Part shown: in pieces, positions 19,195-27,167 of the stretch
Layout of the letters: every line of letters begins with the position of its first letter
Position numbering within the stretch: position 1 is the first letter of the stretch
Origin: an uncultured Rhizobiaceae group bacterium
GTDB lineage: Bacteria > Pseudomonadota > Alphaproteobacteria > Rhizobiales > Rhizobiaceae
Length of the DNA: 64,000 bases
Direction: 5' to 3'
Assembly (NCBI GenBank): GCA_937930845.1
Contig: CALHBJ010000011.1
Location: forward strand, 186,001-250,000
Program-made: the position numbers and the translations under genes
Notes under the pieces: generated by a model
The model's input: only the letters and a program-made list of their open reading frames with translations
What the model was told of the DNA's origin: nothing
Database searches by the model: none

Positions 19195-19830
19195 ATGACC
19201 CAAACAAATAATGGCCCATTGCGTATTGGCATTGGCGGCCCGGTAGGTTCCGGCAAGACAACGCTGACCGAAAAACTGTGTAAGGCCATGGGCGCAGAAT
19301 ACGAGCTGGCCGTGGTAACAAACGATATCTATACCCGCGAAGATGCGGAAGCTCTCGTTCGCATGCAGGCCCTGCCGTCAAATCGGATTATTGGTGTTGA
19401 AACGGGCGGTTGCCCCCACACGGCCATTCGCGAAGATGCATCCATCAATCTGCGGGCCATTGACGAACTCAACGGCCGCCATCCCGATCTGGATATGATT
19501 TTCATAGAGTCCGGTGGTGACAATCTGGCAGCCACCTTTTCCCCCGACCTTGCCGACATCACACTTTATGTCATTTCCGTTGCCCAGGGCGAAGACATTC
19601 CCCGCAAGGGCGGTCCTGCGATCACACGATCAGACCTGTTACTGGTCAACAAGATCGATTTGGCCCCACATGTGGGTGCCGATCTGGATCGCATGCGCAG
19701 TGATGCTCACAAAGCGCGGCCTGACCGGCCAACGCTTTTTACTGACCTGCGCCGCGGCGAAGGTGTTGCAGATATTGTGGAATTCCTCAAAACCAAAGGG
19801 GGTTTACAGGCATCCCAATCCGCAGCCTAA
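19195..19830 (+). CDS. ureG: Urease accessory GTPase UreG
   Basis: A 211-residue SIMIBI GTPase that drives nickel insertion. The P-loop is [11 protein letters not shown], the metal-binding CPH is in [13 protein letters not shown], and [19 protein letters not shown] and [13 protein letters not shown] follow. It starts 54 bases after ureF and is the last urease gene; a TetR gene converges on it 20 bases beyond its stop. Confidence 0.97.
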   Translation: MTQTNNGPLRIGIGGPVGSGKTTLTEKLCKAMGAEYELAVVTNDIYTREDAEALVRMQALPSNRIIGVETGGCPHTAIREDASINLRAIDELNGRHPDLDMIFIESGGDNLAATFSPDLADITLYVISVAQGEDIPRKGGPAITRSDLLLVNKIDLAPHVGADLDRMRSDAHKARPDRPTLFTDLRRGEGVADIVEFLKTKGGLQASQSAA

Positions 19831-19850
19831 CCGCGGCACAGCACACATGT

Positions 19851-20432
19851 TTACCGCTCAAGTGCCGCAATGGTATCATTGGCCGCCGAGCGCAGAACGT
19901 CGATTCCTTTCTGCCCACGGGCCAGCACACGCAAGCCCACATAACTTAGCGTGAGACTGCGCGCCTTGGCGCGGCGTTCAGCAGCGCTGGCATCTTGCAT
20001 GACCGGCACATCTTTCAAAGCTTCTGCGAATGCGTTGGTCAAACGGTCAAGTTGATTGTTTACCCGAACCGCAATCTCTTCATCCTCTGCTGAGGCGCCC
20101 GCAGACGTATTGCACAAAAGACAGCCGCGCCGGTCTCCATCCTTGGCGGCCTTTACCGCACCTTTGAAAACCTTGGCGAGACGTTGCGAACCGCCTAATC
20201 GTCGATCGGCCAGCATGGTCTCAGCCGGCTGCACGTGCTTTTGATCATAAAGCTGCAAGGCTTTCAGGAATAATGCTTTCTTACTGCCAAATGCCTTGTA
20301 GAGACTGCCACGTGTGATCTTCATGCCTTCCAGCAAATCAGGGAGACTGGTTCCTTCATATCCATGTTCCCAGAACACGTTCATTGCGCGTTCTACAACT
20401 TCATCGATTTCAAATTCCCTTGGTCGAGCCAT
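19851..20432 (-). CDS. TetR/AcrR family transcriptional regulator
   Basis: A 193-residue repressor-type regulator. The HTH covers residues 10-50 with AMNVFWEHGYEGTSLPDLL and ITRGSLYKAFGSKKALF. The C-terminal part has RRGCLLCNTSAGASAEDE, a motif common in one TetR subgroup with two closely spaced cysteines that could sense oxidants or electrophiles. The ATG at 20432 begins MARPREF. A possible operator lies at 20537-20550. Targets are unknown; the divergent PfkB gene is a candidate. Confidence 0.88.
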   Translation of the reverse strand: MARPREFEIDEVVERAMNVFWEHGYEGTSLPDLLEGMKITRGSLYKAFGSKKALFLKALQLYDQKHVQPAETMLADRRLGGSQRLAKVFKGAVKAAKDGDRRGCLLCNTSAGASAEDEEIAVRVNNQLDRLTNAFAEALKDVPVMQDASAAERRAKARSLTLSYVGLRVLARGQKGIDVLRSAANDTIAALER

Positions 20433-20886
20433 TAGCTCTTGCCTCATTTTGATGGGCGAACCTGTCGCCGTTACCCATATTACATATTCGGAACTTAATA
20501 GTACACAATTCACGTTGTGGTGAGTTAAAATTTACTGGACTATACGGTCCCTAATACCCAATTAATTAGGGTACAGCCAACACATATTGTTCAAAAAAGG
20601 TACTGAAAAAGGAATAAGCACGCCCATCTCCACAAGATTTCGCAAAATTGACCCCGGCACCGCTTTTGCGTGTCTGGGTTGGACAAACAGCCAATGCAGT
20701 CGCTCCCTTGCGCAGATAAATCAACAGAACGGCCTGTGGCGTGGTTCTTTATGTATTCGCCTTTAAGGGACACATTGTCTTCGAGCCGTTTGTGGGCTTG
20801 ATCTAAACTCCCCGCACTGCTGTTCTTGCAGGCATGTAAAATTTGGCTGGCAAAATATGCGCCAGCCGTCCACAGGGCCTAAAGCC
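20433..20886. other. 454-bp divergent intergenic region between tetR and the PfkB gene
   Basis: AT-rich near the TetR end, with the GGAC/GTCC repeat noted at 20537-20550 and an imperfect hairpin CCCTAAT / ATTAGGG at 20550-20571 beside it. The right half (20600-20860) shows no gene: the frames there are short and have no recognisable domain. It must hold promoters for both flanking genes. Confidence 0.5.
20537..20550. promoter_or_regulatory. Candidate TetR-type operator
   Basis: GGAC-TATACG-GTCC, two 4-base arms around a 6-base centre, located 105 bases upstream of the TetR start codon within the divergent region. Spacing and symmetry suit a TetR dimer; binding is inferred only from position. 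Confidence 0.3.
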
Positions 20887-21783
20887 ATGACCCGAATTCT
20901 CGTCTCCGGCGTGGCCGTGCTTGACTTCATATTTCATATGGATGCGTTTCCCAACCGCCCAGACAAATATCGCGCCAAGGGGGCTGATATTGTGGGGGGT
21001 GGCAACGCTGCAAATTCGGCGGTTGCCATCGCAAGGCTGGGCGGCACAGCCCAACTGGCCAGCCGTCTGGGGGACGATGAGGTTGCCGAACTGATCCTTA
21101 CCGGCCTCAAAGCAGAAAACATTGATTGCAGTCTGGTTCGGAAATTTTCCGGCAAGAAATCTTCATTTTCATCCATATATATCGACGCGACCGGCGAACG
21201 GCAGATCATGAACTTCCGCGACAACAACCTGTCGATGAACGCTGACTGGCTGTCCAGCCAACTGCCGGAAACATTCAGCGCCGCCATGGCCGATACCCGC
21301 TGGCCGGATGGCGCCGCCATTGCAATGCAAGCTGCCAAAGAGCGCAATGTGCCCGGCATTATCGATGCAGAAGCACCAGTCAATGAATCCGCCAGGGCCT
21401 TGCCATTGGCCAGTCATGTTGCCTTTTCGGCCCAGGGAGTTGCAGATTTTACCGGTGAAAGCGATGTGGAAAAAGCCGCCCTTAGAGCCGCCAAAGACCT
21501 GCCCGGCCGGGTTCTCGTAACCGACGGCGCCCGCGGCGTTGTCGTTGTGCGCGATGGCAAACCCCACTGGCATCCGGCAATCCCGATCACGCCTGTGGAT
21601 ACACTGGGCGCAGGCGATGTATGGCACGGCGCATTTGCCCTGGCCCTGGGTGAAGGAATGGACGAAGATCGTGCCATTGGTTTCGCCAGTGCTTGCGCAT
21701 CATTGAAATGCACCCGCACCGGTGGTCGCGACGGCGCACCGACCCGGGCGGAAGTGAACAGGTTTTTGGAGGAACACGAATGA
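20887..21783 (+). CDS. PfkB family carbohydrate kinase
   Basis: A 298-residue ribokinase-like sugar kinase. Signature 1 is VGGGNAANSAVAIARLGG near residue 40, and signature 2 is DTLGAGDVWHGAFALAL near 240, with the catalytic aspartate in GAGD. The start at 20887 drops ten upstream in-frame residues. The stop overlaps the aldose epimerase start by four bases, so both act in the same sugar pathway. Substrate could be a ketose or its derivative; PfkB members are hard to separate by eye. Confidence 0.88.
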   Translation: MTRILVSGVAVLDFIFHMDAFPNRPDKYRAKGADIVGGGNAANSAVAIARLGGTAQLASRLGDDEVAELILTGLKAENIDCSLVRKFSGKKSSFSSIYIDATGERQIMNFRDNNLSMNADWLSSQLPETFSAAMADTRWPDGAAIAMQAAKERNVPGIIDAEAPVNESARALPLASHVAFSAQGVADFTGESDVEKAALRAAKDLPGRVLVTDGARGVVVVRDGKPHWHPAIPITPVDTLGAGDVWHGAFALALGEGMDEDRAIGFASACASLKCTRTGGRDGAPTRAEVNRFLEEHE

Positions 21784-22805
21784 CGAATGTGATACCGGCA
21801 CGCGACAGGGAAATTTTTGGCCAAACCGACACCGGGCAATCCGTCTATCGGGTATCCCTCACCGGTGGCGGATTGACGGCAAATATTTTGACCTGGGGCG
21901 CGGTGTTGCAGGATTTGCGGCTGGCTGGCCACGACACGCCACTGGTCCTGGGCTTTGATAATTTTGACTCTTACACCGCCCACTCCCCCTATTTTGGTGC
22001 CACCCCTGGCCGTTTCGCCAACCGCATCGCCAATGGCCAGTTCACAATCGATGGCCAGACTTTTCAAACAGACCGGAATTTCCTCGACAAGCACACTTTG
22101 CATGGTGGCAAGGCCGGAATCGCCAAACGCAATTGGCGCATTGCCGATCTGGGCACATCCCACGTTATTTTGACGCTTGATGATACAGATGGTGAAATGG
22201 GGTTTCCCGGCAATTGCCAACACACCTGCACGGTGACGCTGAAAGACGATGGCGTATTGCAGTTCGCCTATGCCACCAGCACGGACGCTCCCACCCCGGC
22301 CAGTCTTGCGCACCATTCCTATTTCACGCTTGACGGGTCAGCCGATTGCCGCAACACGCAATTGCAAGTTCACGCCCAGGCCTATCTTCCCGTGGACGAT
22401 GAACTCATTCCCACCGGTGAAATTGCACCGGTGGATCAAACGCCGTTCGATTTCCGCCAACCCAAACTCATCGGTGCTGATCTAAAGGGCGACACGATTT
22501 ATGATCACAATTTCTGTCTCGCGCCGAAACGTCGCAACCTACAAGATGTGGCAATCGCCCATTCGCCCCTATCGGGCCTGTCCATGACAGTGGCCACCAC
22601 AGAACCCGGCCTGCAGTTTTATGCAGGCCACAAGGTCAACACACCGGTGCCCGGCCTTGGTGGCACAACCTATGGCGCCTATGCCGGTTTCTGCATGGAA
22701 ACCCAGGCATGGCCGGATGCCCCAAACCACAAAGATTTTCCCAATGCCATATTGCGCCCCGGTGAAGAACAAAGACAGGTGAGCGAATATCGGTTCACGC
22801 GCTAA
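21780..22805 (+). CDS. Aldose 1-epimerase (GalM family)
   Basis: A 341-residue mutarotase interconverting alpha and beta sugar anomers. FGATPGRFANRIANGQF, the HTLHGGKAG block, the catalytic histidine in LAHHSYFTLDG and the catalytic glutamate in GFCMETQAWPDAPN are all present. It starts at 21780 in an ATGA overlap with the kinase. It ends before one copy of the 50-bp palindromic repeat. With the kinase it would feed an imported sugar into central metabolism. Confidence 0.9.
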   Translation: MTNVIPARDREIFGQTDTGQSVYRVSLTGGGLTANILTWGAVLQDLRLAGHDTPLVLGFDNFDSYTAHSPYFGATPGRFANRIANGQFTIDGQTFQTDRNFLDKHTLHGGKAGIAKRNWRIADLGTSHVILTLDDTDGEMGFPGNCQHTCTVTLKDDGVLQFAYATSTDAPTPASLAHHSYFTLDGSADCRNTQLQVHAQAYLPVDDELIPTGEIAPVDQTPFDFRQPKLIGADLKGDTIYDHNFCLAPKRRNLQDVAIAHSPLSGLSMTVATTEPGLQFYAGHKVNTPVPGLGGTTYGAYAGFCMETQAWPDAPNHKDFPNAILRPGEEQRQVSEYRFTR

Positions 22806-22860
22806 AGCGCATTTCGTACAGCTGGATTCACCGGAACACGCTTATGCTGTCTTTTAAGCG

Positions 22861-22910
22861 GGGTCCGTATCGCTCATTCGTGAGGACGAACAAGCGCAAC
22901 ACGCATTGAG
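22861..22910. repeat. 50-bp palindromic repeat, copy A
   Basis: Aligns without gaps to the copy at 25206-25255 over 50 positions. The core is TTCGT-GAGG-ACGAA followed by a shared GCGCAACACGCATT-like tail. It sits between two convergent genes. It may end transcription from both sides or be a REP-like mobile palindrome. Confidence 0.6.
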
Positions 22911-22911
22911 G

Positions 22912-24171
22912 TTAAATCTGGTCGATAATCTCGCGCATGGCCGTCAAAAACCGGCCAACCTCCGCTTCCGAATTATAGTGGCACATGGACACACGCACAC
23001 AAGAAGGCAGGCCAAGCGGGTTGAGAATATTGCCTGAATAGTGGTCGGCTTTTCGAATGTGAACGCGAATACCGCGCGCGCGCAGGGCAGCGACCAAATC
23101 ACCTGCCTCCATCCCATCCACATTCATGGCAACCAATCCCTCGCGTTTTGGATTGTCCACCCCGCCAATAATGCTCACCTGTGGCATGTCGGCCAATCCT
23201 TTCAGATTGCCGGTGCCATGCAACATGGCATCACTCAACGCCTTTTCATGAACATGAATGGCCTGTGCCGCCGCTTCCAACCGGGTGCGCCGGTCATCGG
23301 AATCGGTAAAATGCCCGCCCAGCCAGTCGAAATACGACACCACATCTGAAAACGTTGCATACGATCCGGTATCGCGTGTTCCCAATTCCCAATTCCCCTC
23401 AGGCCCGTCAATCAGGCTATCATGGGGCAAATGGGTTAGCCGGTCTGATATCCAGGCCATGCCATACCCATGTCTTGAGAAAACCTTGTAGGGAGAAATG
23501 GCATAGCCATCGATGCCGTAGCTGGCGATATCCAGTGCCCCATGGGCGGCATGTTGAATGCCATCAACAATAATATAACAGCCCGGTGCCACGGCCCGAA
23601 TGGCCTGGGCAATGCCACCCACATCAACCCCCATGCCGGTCACGGGAGACGTGTGAATGATCGTCGCCACGCGGGTATCGGGGGTAAGATGGGGAATATA
23701 AGCCTCCGGCCCGACCGTGCCAGTGGCGTCATCATGGGCCACAGCCACATATTCTTTGCCCGCCAGTTTCGCCCACCGCGTCGCAGCGCTGCGGGATGCG
23801 GGATGTTCCAATGTGCTGCCAACCACACGCCCGCCTGAAGGCGTTTCCATAATCGCATTACTGATCATGCGAAACAGCAATTCCGTTCCGCTTTCTCCCA
23901 CAAAGACCTGCCCCTCGCTGGCGTTGAGAAACACCATAGCGTCCCTCTTGGCTTTGGCGATCACGTCCACCAATTGCGCCGACATCGGGTTGTCTCGCCC
24001 CTGATTGTCGGCGATTGCGGCATATTTCGTACTGGTGTCCACAACTGATTTTAGTGTCAGTGCCCCCCCGGCATTTTCAAAAAACACGCGATCCCCTTCC
24101 ACAGGACAAGAAGCCACATGGGCAAACCGGTCACGGATTTCAGCCATCAATTGGGCATCGTGAGTAAACAT
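22912..24171 (-). CDS. Class V aminotransferase, cysteine desulfurase-like
   Basis: A 419-residue PLP enzyme of fold type I. The likely PLP lysine is in YAISPYKVFSRHGYG near residue 233, with IIVDGIQHAAHG upstream supplying the cofactor aspartate. TLEHPASRSAATRW resembles the histidine region of NifS/SufS relatives. It fits the broad subfamily named cysteine desulfurase-like protein, whose reaction is mostly untested. It is a single minus-strand gene between convergent and divergent neighbours. Confidence 0.8.
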   Translation of the reverse strand: MFTHDAQLMAEIRDRFAHVASCPVEGDRVFFENAGGALTLKSVVDTSTKYAAIADNQGRDNPMSAQLVDVIAKAKRDAMVFLNASEGQVFVGESGTELLFRMISNAIMETPSGGRVVGSTLEHPASRSAATRWAKLAGKEYVAVAHDDATGTVGPEAYIPHLTPDTRVATIIHTSPVTGMGVDVGGIAQAIRAVAPGCYIIVDGIQHAAHGALDIASYGIDGYAISPYKVFSRHGYGMAWISDRLTHLPHDSLIDGPEGNWELGTRDTGSYATFSDVVSYFDWLGGHFTDSDDRRTRLEAAAQAIHVHEKALSDAMLHGTGNLKGLADMPQVSIIGGVDNPKREGLVAMNVDGMEAGDLVAALRARGIRVHIRKADHYSGNILNPLGLPSCVRVSMCHYNSEAEVGRFLTAMREIIDQI

Positions 24172-24402
24172 GGGGCGGAATCTTTCGTATTATTCAATGC
24201 ATCATGTTTTCATCGGTGACTGGCACGAAAATTACAAGCCACCACCTCAAACACATCGCCAAGAATGGCACTGCTGTACGTAGCTGTGTCCCTCACCCCT
24301 TGAAGTATCTCTTGAACGTGTCTTCAGCCGCGTTGACCCCATTAAAAATTATCGACACATTGCCCAAAGTCGAACAATCACCTGTGTATCCAAGAGGCAA
24401 TC

Positions 24403-25191
24403 ATGAGATTTTCAGGTAAAACGGCCATCGTGACCGGTGCAGCCCGGGGCATCGGATACGCCATCGCCCGGCGTCTTTTGCGCGAAGGTGCACAGGTGGT
24501 CATCTGTGATGTGGACGACGAAGCCGGGGAATCTGCGCAGGAAGATTTAAAGCAATTTGGCGATGTGCGTTATGTGTCGGCTGATGTGGGCGAGCGGCTG
24601 GATGTGCACAATCTGGTGGCCGCAACCATCGACACATTCAATGACATCGACATCCTAGTCAACAATGCCGGCATCGTCCTGGGTGGGGATTTTCTGGAAA
24701 TCACAGAAGACGAATTCGACAAAGTCATGCGGGTCAATCTGAAAGGCACATTCCTGTGTTCTCAAGCCGTCGCCCGGCACATGGTCCAGCGCGTCAAGGA
24801 TGGTGGCCCGGCCGGATGCATCATCAACATGTCGTCGATCAATGCCAAACTGGCGATACCGTCGCAAATTCCTTACACAATCTCCAAGGGCGGTGTGCGA
24901 CAGCTCACCAATGTGATTTCCCAATATCTCGCACCCTATGGCATTCGGGTCAATGCAATTGGCCCCGGCTCCATTGCCACTCAAATGTTGGATTCGGTTA
25001 ATGCGAATCCGGAAGCAAAACGCAAAATGCTCTCACGCACCCCCATGGGCAGAGTGGGCGAACCGGAAGAAATTGCCGGTATCGCCGCATTCCTGGCTTC
25101 CGATGATGCCGCCTATATGACCGGACAGACCGTCTATGCCGATGGCGGCAGGCTGGGCCTCGCCTATACGGTTGACGTTGCCGATCAATAA
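24403..25191 (+). CDS. Short-chain dehydrogenase/reductase (SDR)
   Basis: A 262-residue classical SDR. NAD(P) motif TGAARGIG at residue 9, NNAG near 88, serine in INMSSIN and the catalytic YxxxK as YTISK near 158. C-terminal MTGQTVYADGGR is usual. An aspartate-rich strand end (VICDVDDEAG) suggests NAD over NADP. An AGAGG site precedes the ATG. Possibly a sugar or polyol dehydrogenase given the nearby sugar genes, but it is separately transcribed. Confidence 0.85.
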   Translation: MRFSGKTAIVTGAARGIGYAIARRLLREGAQVVICDVDDEAGESAQEDLKQFGDVRYVSADVGERLDVHNLVAATIDTFNDIDILVNNAGIVLGGDFLEITEDEFDKVMRVNLKGTFLCSQAVARHMVQRVKDGGPAGCIINMSSINAKLAIPSQIPYTISKGGVRQLTNVISQYLAPYGIRVNAIGPGSIATQMLDSVNANPEAKRKMLSRTPMGRVGEPEEIAGIAAFLASDDAAYMTGQTVYADGGRLGLAYTVDVADQ

Positions 25192-25205
25192 TGCGCGTTT
25201 TGTGT

Positions 25206-25255
25206 GCGGGTCAGCTTCGCCCATTCGTGAGCACGAATAGGCGCGACACGCATTA
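25206..25255. repeat. 50-bp palindromic repeat, copy B
   Basis: Second copy of the element at 22861-22910. Here the core is a perfect TTCGTG-AG-CACGAA palindrome. It again lies in the gap between two convergent genes, downstream of the SDR and of trcR. Confidence 0.6.
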
Positions 25256-25266
25256 GGCTATTCGGA

Positions 25267-25965
25267 TCAGGACTGGCCGTCCCCTTCGTCGGAACGGGAT
25301 TCGCCCATGGACGCAAAGTTTTTAAACACATCATCCGCGCTTACATTTTCAGACGCCAACGCATCTGATTCCGCATCTCCAGCCTGGGTTTCGCTGGCAG
25401 GCAACAGGCTGTCATCAGCCGCACCCTCTTCAACCTTCGGCAGATATTTGGCCGCCTTGGCAACTTCCATGTCCAAATCGATCTGGCTGCAAATACCCAG
25501 TGTGACCGGGTCAAGCGGCTGAAGATTGGCCGAATTCCAATGGGTGCGGTCACGGATCGCAGCAATTGTGGTCTTGGTGGTGCCCACGAGGCGGATGATC
25601 TGGGAATCTTTCAATTCAGGATGGTTGCGCACCAGCCATTGAATGGCATTTGGCCTGTCCTGACGGCGTGAGACGGGCGTGTAACGCGGACCCTTCTTTT
25701 TCAGTTCCGGCACTTTGACTTTTGGCTCAAGCAATTTCAGCCGCACATCAGGATCAGCCTCCGCATTGGTAATTTGCTCACGCGACAATTGGCCGTTCTG
25801 GATCGGGTCCAGCCCTTTGATGCCCTGGGCGGAATCCCCATCCGCGATCGATTTGACTTCCAGCATGTGAAGACCGCACAGGTCGCCAATCTGGTCAAAT
25901 GTCAGTGCTGTATTGTCCACCAACCAAACGGCGGTGGCTTTTGGCATCAGGAGCGTGGGAGCCAT
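25267..25965 (-). CDS. trcR: TrcR-type cell-cycle transcriptional regulator (DUF1013)
   Basis: A 232-residue alphaproteobacterial protein of the DUF1013/TrcR family. The body contains LMPKATAVWLVDNTALTFDQI and an HTH-like part (IQWLVRNHPELKDSQIIRLVGTTKTTI) around residues 110-140. The C-terminal 50 residues are acidic and likely disordered. The family is conserved in Hyphomicrobiales and annotated as a cell-cycle regulator. The nearby rcdA gene supports that context. Symbol is by family only. Confidence 0.75.
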   Translation of the reverse strand: MAPTLLMPKATAVWLVDNTALTFDQIGDLCGLHMLEVKSIADGDSAQGIKGLDPIQNGQLSREQITNAEADPDVRLKLLEPKVKVPELKKKGPRYTPVSRRQDRPNAIQWLVRNHPELKDSQIIRLVGTTKTTIAAIRDRTHWNSANLQPLDPVTLGICSQIDLDMEVAKAAKYLPKVEEGAADDSLLPASETQAGDAESDALASENVSADDVFKNFASMGESRSDEGDGQS

Positions 25966-26187
25966 ATCAGATCATTCCTTCAGTGAACCTTGGCGGCAAG
26001 CGCCAGACAAATCTTTCCTGTCTGCCTGTCCGGGTAAGGGGCAGGCCGTGGAGTGAGCCACGTTTTCGGGATTGCCGTTCGTATACAAGCGTAATCGGCC
26101 AATTGCAATCGCGGGCTTTTGAAATGCCCCCACAGATCATATGTTATTGGCCGACCCCATCTTGGCCGCCAGCAAGGAACCGAAAAA

Positions 26188-26376
26188 ATGAACGCCGATG
26201 AACCACTTGCCAAACGTCTCGCTGAAATCTCCCTTGGCGGCGATATTTCCACACTTTCTCTCGACGACCTGGACGAACGGGTCGAACTGCTGAAAATGGA
26301 AATTGCGCGCCTTCAAGATGAGCATAAGCGCAAGTCCAGTAGTATGGCAGCCGCCCAATCATTCTTCAAAAATTGA
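26188..26376 (+). CDS. DUF1192 small protein
   Basis: A 62-residue protein with the DUF1192 pattern LSLDDLDERVELLKMEIARLQDE, a short coiled coil, and an SSSMAAAQSFFKN tail. AAGGAA lies eight bases before the ATG at 26188. This small family occurs in Hyphomicrobiales beside trcR and rcdA. Function unknown. Confidence 0.8.
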   Translation: MNADEPLAKRLAEISLGGDISTLSLDDLDERVELLKMEIARLQDEHKRKSSSMAAAQSFFKN

Positions 26377-26404
26377 ACAAATAAACGGGGCATTGTTAAC
26401 CCTG

Positions 26405-26419
26405 TTAAGCATTCGTTAA
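26405..26419 (+). promoter_or_regulatory. CtrA-type box TTAA-N7-TTAA
   Basis: TTAA, seven bases, TTAA, with another TTAA nine bases upstream at 26396. This matches the CtrA consensus of alphaproteobacteria. It lies just before the small RNA candidate and about 210 bases upstream of rcdA, whose product helps degrade CtrA in Caulobacter. Confidence 0.6.
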
Positions 26420-26443
26420 GCTTTATGGGTCTTTAATAAAACT

Positions 26444-26534
26444 GTTCAGTTTTCTGAACTTCGTTGCGATGAACTCCTTCATTGAGACGAGCCTCCCTGT
26501 AAAACTTCAAGAGCCGCTCGCGGCTCTTTTTTTT
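26444..26534 (+). ncRNA. Candidate small RNA with anti-Shine-Dalgarno motifs
   Basis: About 90 bases with three hairpins in a row. The first is GTTCAG-TTTT-CTGAAC (26444-26459). The second is CGATGAA-CTCC-TTCATTG (26467-26484, one G-U pair), showing CUCC in its loop. Then comes unpaired CCTCCC (26492-26497) and a terminator with a T8 run. CUCC/CCUCCC exposed in loops is the hallmark of rhizobial trans-acting RNAs such as the alpha-r14 type. No protein frame occupies it. The 5' end is inferred from the first hairpin; a TTTAAT-like -10 lies just upstream. It could instead be a leader attenuator for rcdA. Confidence 0.55.
26510..26534 (+). terminator. Rho-independent terminator of the small RNA candidate
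   Basis: AGAGCCG-CTCG-CGGCTCT, a 7-bp stem with a 4-base loop, followed by eight T. It lies 98 bases before the rcdA ATG and 134 bases after the DUF1192 stop, so it separates the two genes and most simply ends a short transcript. Confidence 0.85.
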
Positions 26535-26631
26535 GCCTTCAAGGCGTTAGCCTTATTGCCGCATTTGCATGCCGCAGCGCTTTACCCATCATTTTCAGCC
26601 GCCTATGCTTGCCTCAACAGGGTGGAGTAAT

Positions 26632-27159
26632 ATGACCGTACACGATCAAACCCGGCCGGTTCGGCTGGCCGAGCATTTTGCAAGTTCAGAAAAATTCAAC
26701 GAGCTATTTTCCGGTGGCATGGACCTGGTGGAAGAAACAGCGGCGTTTCTCGACGGAGAAGGTCGTCTGGCTTCCAAGACCCTGTCGAAAACCGCCCATG
26801 CTCTATATGGCGCCGAATCCATGCGCCTGACCACCAGACTGATGCAACTCGCCTCATGGCTTTTGTTGCAACGCGCCGTATCAGAGGGCGAAATGACCGT
26901 TGATCAGGTCGTGGCGGAAAAGAAGAATGTGAAGCTCAATCAACTGCCTTCACGCCGTACCAGCGCCGGGTGGGAAGAATTGCCTGAAGGATTTCTCAGC
27001 CTCGTTGATCGCTCAATCTCCCTGCAACGCCGCATTCAAAGGCTCGACCAGGACATCTATCCCGCCGGAGACAGTGTTTCTGAAGAAAACAAGGAAAACC
27101 CCGTGGCCTCCCAGCGCGCATTGCTGGAAACCGCGTTTGATCCGCGCTTTAGAAATTAG
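26632..27159 (+). CDS. rcdA: RcdA-like protease adaptor (DUF1465)
   Basis: A 175-residue helical protein of the DUF1465 family. RcdA in Caulobacter helps deliver CtrA and other substrates to ClpXP during the G1-S transition. Typical parts are LAEHFASSEKFNELFSGGMD, a helical bundle with SMRLTTRLMQLASWLLLQRA, and a variable C-terminal tail. GGTGGAG lies five bases before the ATG at 26632; the longer frame to 26569 is less likely. It lies downstream of a CtrA box and a terminator, so it needs its own promoter after 26535. Confidence 0.85.
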   Translation: MTVHDQTRPVRLAEHFASSEKFNELFSGGMDLVEETAAFLDGEGRLASKTLSKTAHALYGAESMRLTTRLMQLASWLLLQRAVSEGEMTVDQVVAEKKNVKLNQLPSRRTSAGWEELPEGFLSLVDRSISLQRRIQRLDQDIYPAGDSVSEENKENPVASQRALLETAFDPRFRN

Positions 27160-27167
27160 AGCTTAAA

